Below are positions 61,377 through 64,000 of a stretch of 64,000 nucleotides of DNA, one piece after another. A model generated the notes under the pieces. That model saw only the letters and a program-made list of their open reading frames with translations, was not told the DNA's origin and made no database searches. Each line of letters begins with the position of its first letter. Position 1 is the first letter of the stretch. Made by a program: the position numbers and the translations under genes. Source of the stretch: Catellatospora paridis (lineage in GTDB: Bacteria > Actinomycetota > Actinomycetes > Mycobacteriales > Micromonosporaceae); contig NZ_ML769315.1 of the NCBI RefSeq assembly GCF_009720365.1, positions 279,621-343,620 of the forward strand, given 5' to 3'.

Positions 61377-62888
61377 TCAGCCCAGGAGGCGGCGCAGGCC
61401 GCGTTTGCGGGCCGGCACCGGCTCGGCGGGGATCGGGGCGGGCGCGGCACCGGCCGGAACGGTCTCGGGCGCCGGTGGGCGGCCCACCCCGTCCACGAGC
61501 TGCGGGTCGTGACCGTCGAACGAGAGACCGTCCAGGTCGAAGTCCAGGTCGTCCTGGCCGAGGCCGTCCGCCGTGGAGTCGAGTCCGCGGTCGGCGGCGA
61601 ACTCCGCCGCCGGTGCGGTCGCGAACTGGCCGGTGATCGGGCAGCGGACCGGTTCGCCCGCCACGGGGGTGCGCGGTTCCGGTGCGGTGCGCTGGGCCGG
61701 CACCGTCACCGCGGGCGTCGCGGTCAGCGAAAGGTGCTGGGCGGACCGGTCGAGGTAGAAGTTCGGCCGCTGGTCGGCTTCGGTGTAGTAGCGGTGGAAC
61801 ACCGGGGTGAGGCCGCCCGAGATCGGCGGCACGATCCAGGTCCAGTCCGCCGGGGTGTCCCGGCCCGCCCGGCGCTCGCGCTCGACGTGGGTCAGAAACA
61901 GGCGCGACTCGCTGTGGTGGTCGGTGACGCGGACCCCGGCGCGCTCGAAGGACCACAGCACCGCGCGGTTCAGCTCCACCAGCGCCCGGTCCCGCCACAG
62001 CGTGGACTCGCTGCTGGTGTCCAGGCCCAGGCGCGCGGCGATCACCGGGATCTGGTTGTACCGGTGGCCGTCGGCGAGGTTGCGGGCGCCGATCTCGGTG
62101 CCCATGTACCACCCCGAGAACGGCGCGAGCGGGTAGTCGACCCCGCCGATCGACAGCCGCATGTTGGCGATCGCGGGCACGGCGTGCCAGCGCAGGCCGA
62201 GCTCGGCGAACCAGCCGTACTCCGGGTGGGCCAGCGGCACCTCCAGCACGGCCGACTCGGGCAGTTCGTAGAGCCGGGGCTCGCCGTCGCCGGTCTGCAG
62301 CACCAGTGGCAGCAGGTCGAACGCGCTGCCCTTGCCGGTCCAGCCGAGTCTGGTGACGGCCGAGGTGAAGTGCTCGTACTGCGGGTCGCCGGTCATGTCG
62401 TCCCCGCTGCGGTAGCCGGCGTACCGGATGAGCTGGTCGTTCCACAGCCGGGTGACCGGGCGGCCCGGCACCGCCTGCCCGAAGATCGAGATGACCGCCC
62501 GCAGCTTGCCCCGGTTGTGCCCCTCGCCCGTGGCCGTGTGCAGGTGGCTGACGAGGTCGTCGAAGATCTGGTCGGGCACGCGGTGCTGACGGCGGTCGAG
62601 CACCGTGAGGCTGCGCCAGTACACCCGGCCGATGCAACGGCTGGCGTTGCGCCAGGCCATCCGGGCGCCGTGGACCAGCTCGGTGTGGGTGTGGGTGTAG
62701 GTCCCCAGCGCGGCGATCTGTTCGCGCACCACGGCGAGCCGCGGCTCGACCGGGCCGAGCTTCGGCAGCTCGGCGTAGCAGGCACGCAGGAACTCCTCGG
62801 CCTCGGCGAAGTCGACCGGCCGGTCCGGGTGCCAGTCGGTCAACGGAGCGTCACGGTATCCCGTAAGAGGTGTGTGAGGGGCGGTCAT
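61377..62888 (-). CDS. nos: Bacterial nitric oxide synthase oxygenase with C-terminal extension
   Basis: Makes NO and citrulline from arginine using haem, a pterin and external electron donors. Residues 20-382 are the oxygenase domain: the haem thiolate is Cys85 in MAWRNASRCIGR, and the arginine-binding Glu265 lies in GWYMGTEIGARN; DHHSESRLFLTH, DWTWIVPPISGG and VFHRYYTE are conserved. No reductase domain is fused. Unlike typical bacterial NOS (about 360-390 residues), it continues for 120 residues, Pro/Ala-rich and then Asp-rich (DDLDFDLDGLSFDGHD), with one Cys (EPVRCPITGQF) and a basic end. The ATG at 62888 has no clear ribosome-binding site. Confidence 0.93.
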   Translation of the reverse strand: MTAPHTPLTGYRDAPLTDWHPDRPVDFAEAEEFLRACYAELPKLGPVEPRLAVVREQIAALGTYTHTHTELVHGARMAWRNASRCIGRVYWRSLTVLDRRQHRVPDQIFDDLVSHLHTATGEGHNRGKLRAVISIFGQAVPGRPVTRLWNDQLIRYAGYRSGDDMTGDPQYEHFTSAVTRLGWTGKGSAFDLLPLVLQTGDGEPRLYELPESAVLEVPLAHPEYGWFAELGLRWHAVPAIANMRLSIGGVDYPLAPFSGWYMGTEIGARNLADGHRYNQIPVIAARLGLDTSSESTLWRDRALVELNRAVLWSFERAGVRVTDHHSESRLFLTHVERERRAGRDTPADWTWIVPPISGGLTPVFHRYYTEADQRPNFYLDRSAQHLSLTATPAVTVPAQRTAPEPRTPVAGEPVRCPITGQFATAPAAEFAADRGLDSTADGLGQDDLDFDLDGLSFDGHDPQLVDGVGRPPAPETVPAGAAPAPIPAEPVPARKRGLRRLLG

Positions 62889-62922
62889 GAGTGAAATGGT
62901 GTGACGACCGCAAGTATGGCCA

Positions 62923-62939
62923 TCGCACAATGTGTGCGA
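62923..62939. promoter_or_regulatory. Palindrome upstream of the NOS gene
   Basis: TCGCACA (62923-62929), ATG, TGTGCGA (62933-62939) is a perfect seven-base palindrome 35 bases before the NOS start codon. It could be an operator; the regulator is unknown. Confidence 0.45.
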
Positions 62940-62975
62940 CCGCCTACCAACGGTCGTTCACCTCACCCACCCAGG

Positions 62976-64000
62976 TCACACGGCCGCACGCAGCTCGGAC
63001 ACCGCTATCGTGGCGCTGATGAGGGTGCCGTCCCGATCCGTCCGGGCCGGATGTGGCAGCCGTTTCATCGTCCGCAGCATCGCATCGTTGTCGCAGTGCG
63101 TGTGCAGGGTGACCGACCGGAAGCCGGCCGGACCCGCCAGCGACAGCAGGCGGCGCAGCAGCGCCGTGCCGATGCCTCGCCGCTGCCAACCGTCCTCGAC
63201 CAGCAGCGCCACCTCGGCGGTCTCGCCCTCGCCGATCAGGTTCGCCACGGCCACGACACGGCTGCCCGCGGTGCCCGGGACCGTCGTCTCGGCGATCAGC
63301 GTGCAGCCGCGGGCGGGGGTCAGCAGCCGGGACAGCCGGCCACGGCTCGGGCCGCGGGTCCCGGCGAGGTAGCGCATGAACAGGCTGCGGTCGCCGCAGC
63401 GCCCGTGCATGTCGTCCACCGCGGACACGTCCGCCGAGCCCGCCGGGCGGAACGCGACCTCGGTGCCGTCGGGCAGCAGCGCGACCGCACTGGCCAACCG
63501 CCGGGTCAGCGCCGCACGGGCGACCTCGACCAGCGCCTGCGCGCGGGCGAACTCGGCCGGCGTGAAGGCCGGGGCGAGCCGGGTCACCACCAGCACGCCG
63601 TTGTCGACGAACGGGTCCGCCAGGCGCATCGTGGTGTCGGCGTGGCCGGTGACGGTCGCGCCACCCTGCTCCCGCCGCACCAGGCTGCCGCCGAGCAGGC
63701 CGGACAGCGCCCCGTGCAGGCCGTCGGGGTCGGCGGCGAGCCGCGCGGCCAGGCCCAGCGCCTGGGTCGGGGGATCGATCAGCCCGTACACGTCGGTGCG
63801 GCTGACCCAGGCGTCGCGCCCGCGGCCGCGTTCGATCGCGGCGACCAGCTCGTCCTCGGACAGCGCGTCAGGCGCGTCAACCAGGAAGTCGTCGACGGCG
63901 CCGGCCTCGGTGGTGTGCACCTGGACCGCGAGTATGTTGACCGATCGAAGGGCGAGACTCGCCGTCAGCACCGCCAGGAACCCAGGACGATCATCGACGG
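62976..64000 (-). CDS. ACT domain/GNAT acetyltransferase protein, partial (5' part beyond right edge)
   Basis: The reading frame is open to the right edge, so the start is missing; at least 340 residues are present. The first visible part, DRPGFLAVLTASLALRSVNILAVQVHTTEAGAVDDFLV, is an ACT-like ligand-binding fold. A linker region of about 120 residues follows, then a C-terminal GNAT domain from about residue 180 with the acetyl-CoA loop VEDGWQRRGIGTALLRRLL and TLHTHCDNDAMLRTM. Actinobacterial proteins of this layout are thought to be amino-acid-regulated acetyltransferases; the target is unknown. It lies upstream of the NOS gene on the same strand, 87 bases away. Confidence 0.8.
   Translation of the reverse strand, partial: VDDRPGFLAVLTASLALRSVNILAVQVHTTEAGAVDDFLVDAPDALSEDELVAAIERGRGRDAWVSRTDVYGLIDPPTQALGLAARLAADPDGLHGALSGLLGGSLVRREQGGATVTGHADTTMRLADPFVDNGVLVVTRLAPAFTPAEFARAQALVEVARAALTRRLASAVALLPDGTEVAFRPAGSADVSAVDDMHGRCGDRSLFMRYLAGTRGPSRGRLSRLLTPARGCTLIAETTVPGTAGSRVVAVANLIGEGETAEVALLVEDGWQRRGIGTALLRRLLSLAGPAGFRSVTLHTHCDNDAMLRTMKRLPHPARTDRDGTLISATIAVSELRAAV

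Noticed and set aside
62889-62930. A 14-residue longer NOS reading from 62930
   Set aside because: The added residues are unlike NOS N-termini and would cover the palindrome; neither start has a clear ribosome-binding site, so ATG 62888 was kept with some doubt.

Overview
The window is GC-rich, gene-dense chromosomal DNA from an actinomycete. GTG starts, leaderless transcripts, MsiK-type sugar ABC operons without their own ATPase, a ceb cellobiose operon in the Streptomyces order, and small dispersed hairpin repeats fit the family Micromonosporaceae (inference; no rRNA or marker gene is present to confirm it). I saw no tRNA, rRNA, insertion sequence, phage or CRISPR.

Layout. 1-4.9 kb: the cellobiose module, cebE-cebF-cebG-bglC (bglC cut by the left edge) on the minus strand with divergent cebR and clear CebR-type operators. 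4.9-19.9 kb: mixed housekeeping and secreted functions: a flavoprotein disulfide reductase, an ABC exporter, PrxQ peroxiredoxin, a secreted GH6-CBM2 cellulase, an AEC carrier, an acyl-CoA ligase, an RCC1 beta-propeller protein, a PAC2 protein, and a membrane protein with its divergent TetR regulator. 20-42 kb: a region rich in peptide and amide hydrolases: a CocE-type hydrolase, a BetI-like TetR regulator, an HDAC-like deacetylase, a P1 (DmpA-type) aminopeptidase, a complete five-gene dipeptide/oligopeptide ABC operon and a divergent oligopeptidase B. Among these lie an MFS permease, a GH13 alpha-glucosidase, a phosphodiesterase-like protein, a DMT transporter, asd and small proteins. 42-52.6 kb: a second carbohydrate locus: a 2-hydroxyacid dehydrogenase divergent from a three-gene sugar ABC operon, a LacI regulator, a Tat-exported polysaccharide lyase family 8 enzyme and a cytoplasmic GH20 hexosaminidase. 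Together these suggest use of hyaluronan- or chondroitin-like polymers. 52.7-57 kb: alcohol dehydrogenase, cytochrome P450, an unknown small protein, and a 21-codon leader ORF coupled to an esterase. 57-60.2 kb: biotin genes bioF-bioD divergent from bioB-bsaP. 60.2-64 kb: a lipoprotein polysaccharide deacetylase, a bacterial nitric oxide synthase with a long C-terminal tail, and an ACT/GNAT protein cut by the right edge.

Regulation and repeats. Several LacI and TetR-type palindromes can be tied to promoters by position. A TGACTGA-N4-TCAGTCA palindrome occurs at the CocE-type hydrolase promoter and, in variant form, inside the 5' ends of the peptide-binding protein gene and of oligopeptidase B, suggesting a peptide-scavenging regulon. 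The intergenic spaces carry several families of short perfect inverted repeats, mostly at gene ends: AAGGGCACCTTC elements (four complete copies and a fragment), a 69-bp CGACTTGCCTGGCA element (two copies), and single large hairpins. A leader repeat rich in GAGCGAGCG lies in front of two start codons. Six genes carry a TAnnnT box exactly at -12 to -7 of the start codon and are predicted to be leaderless.
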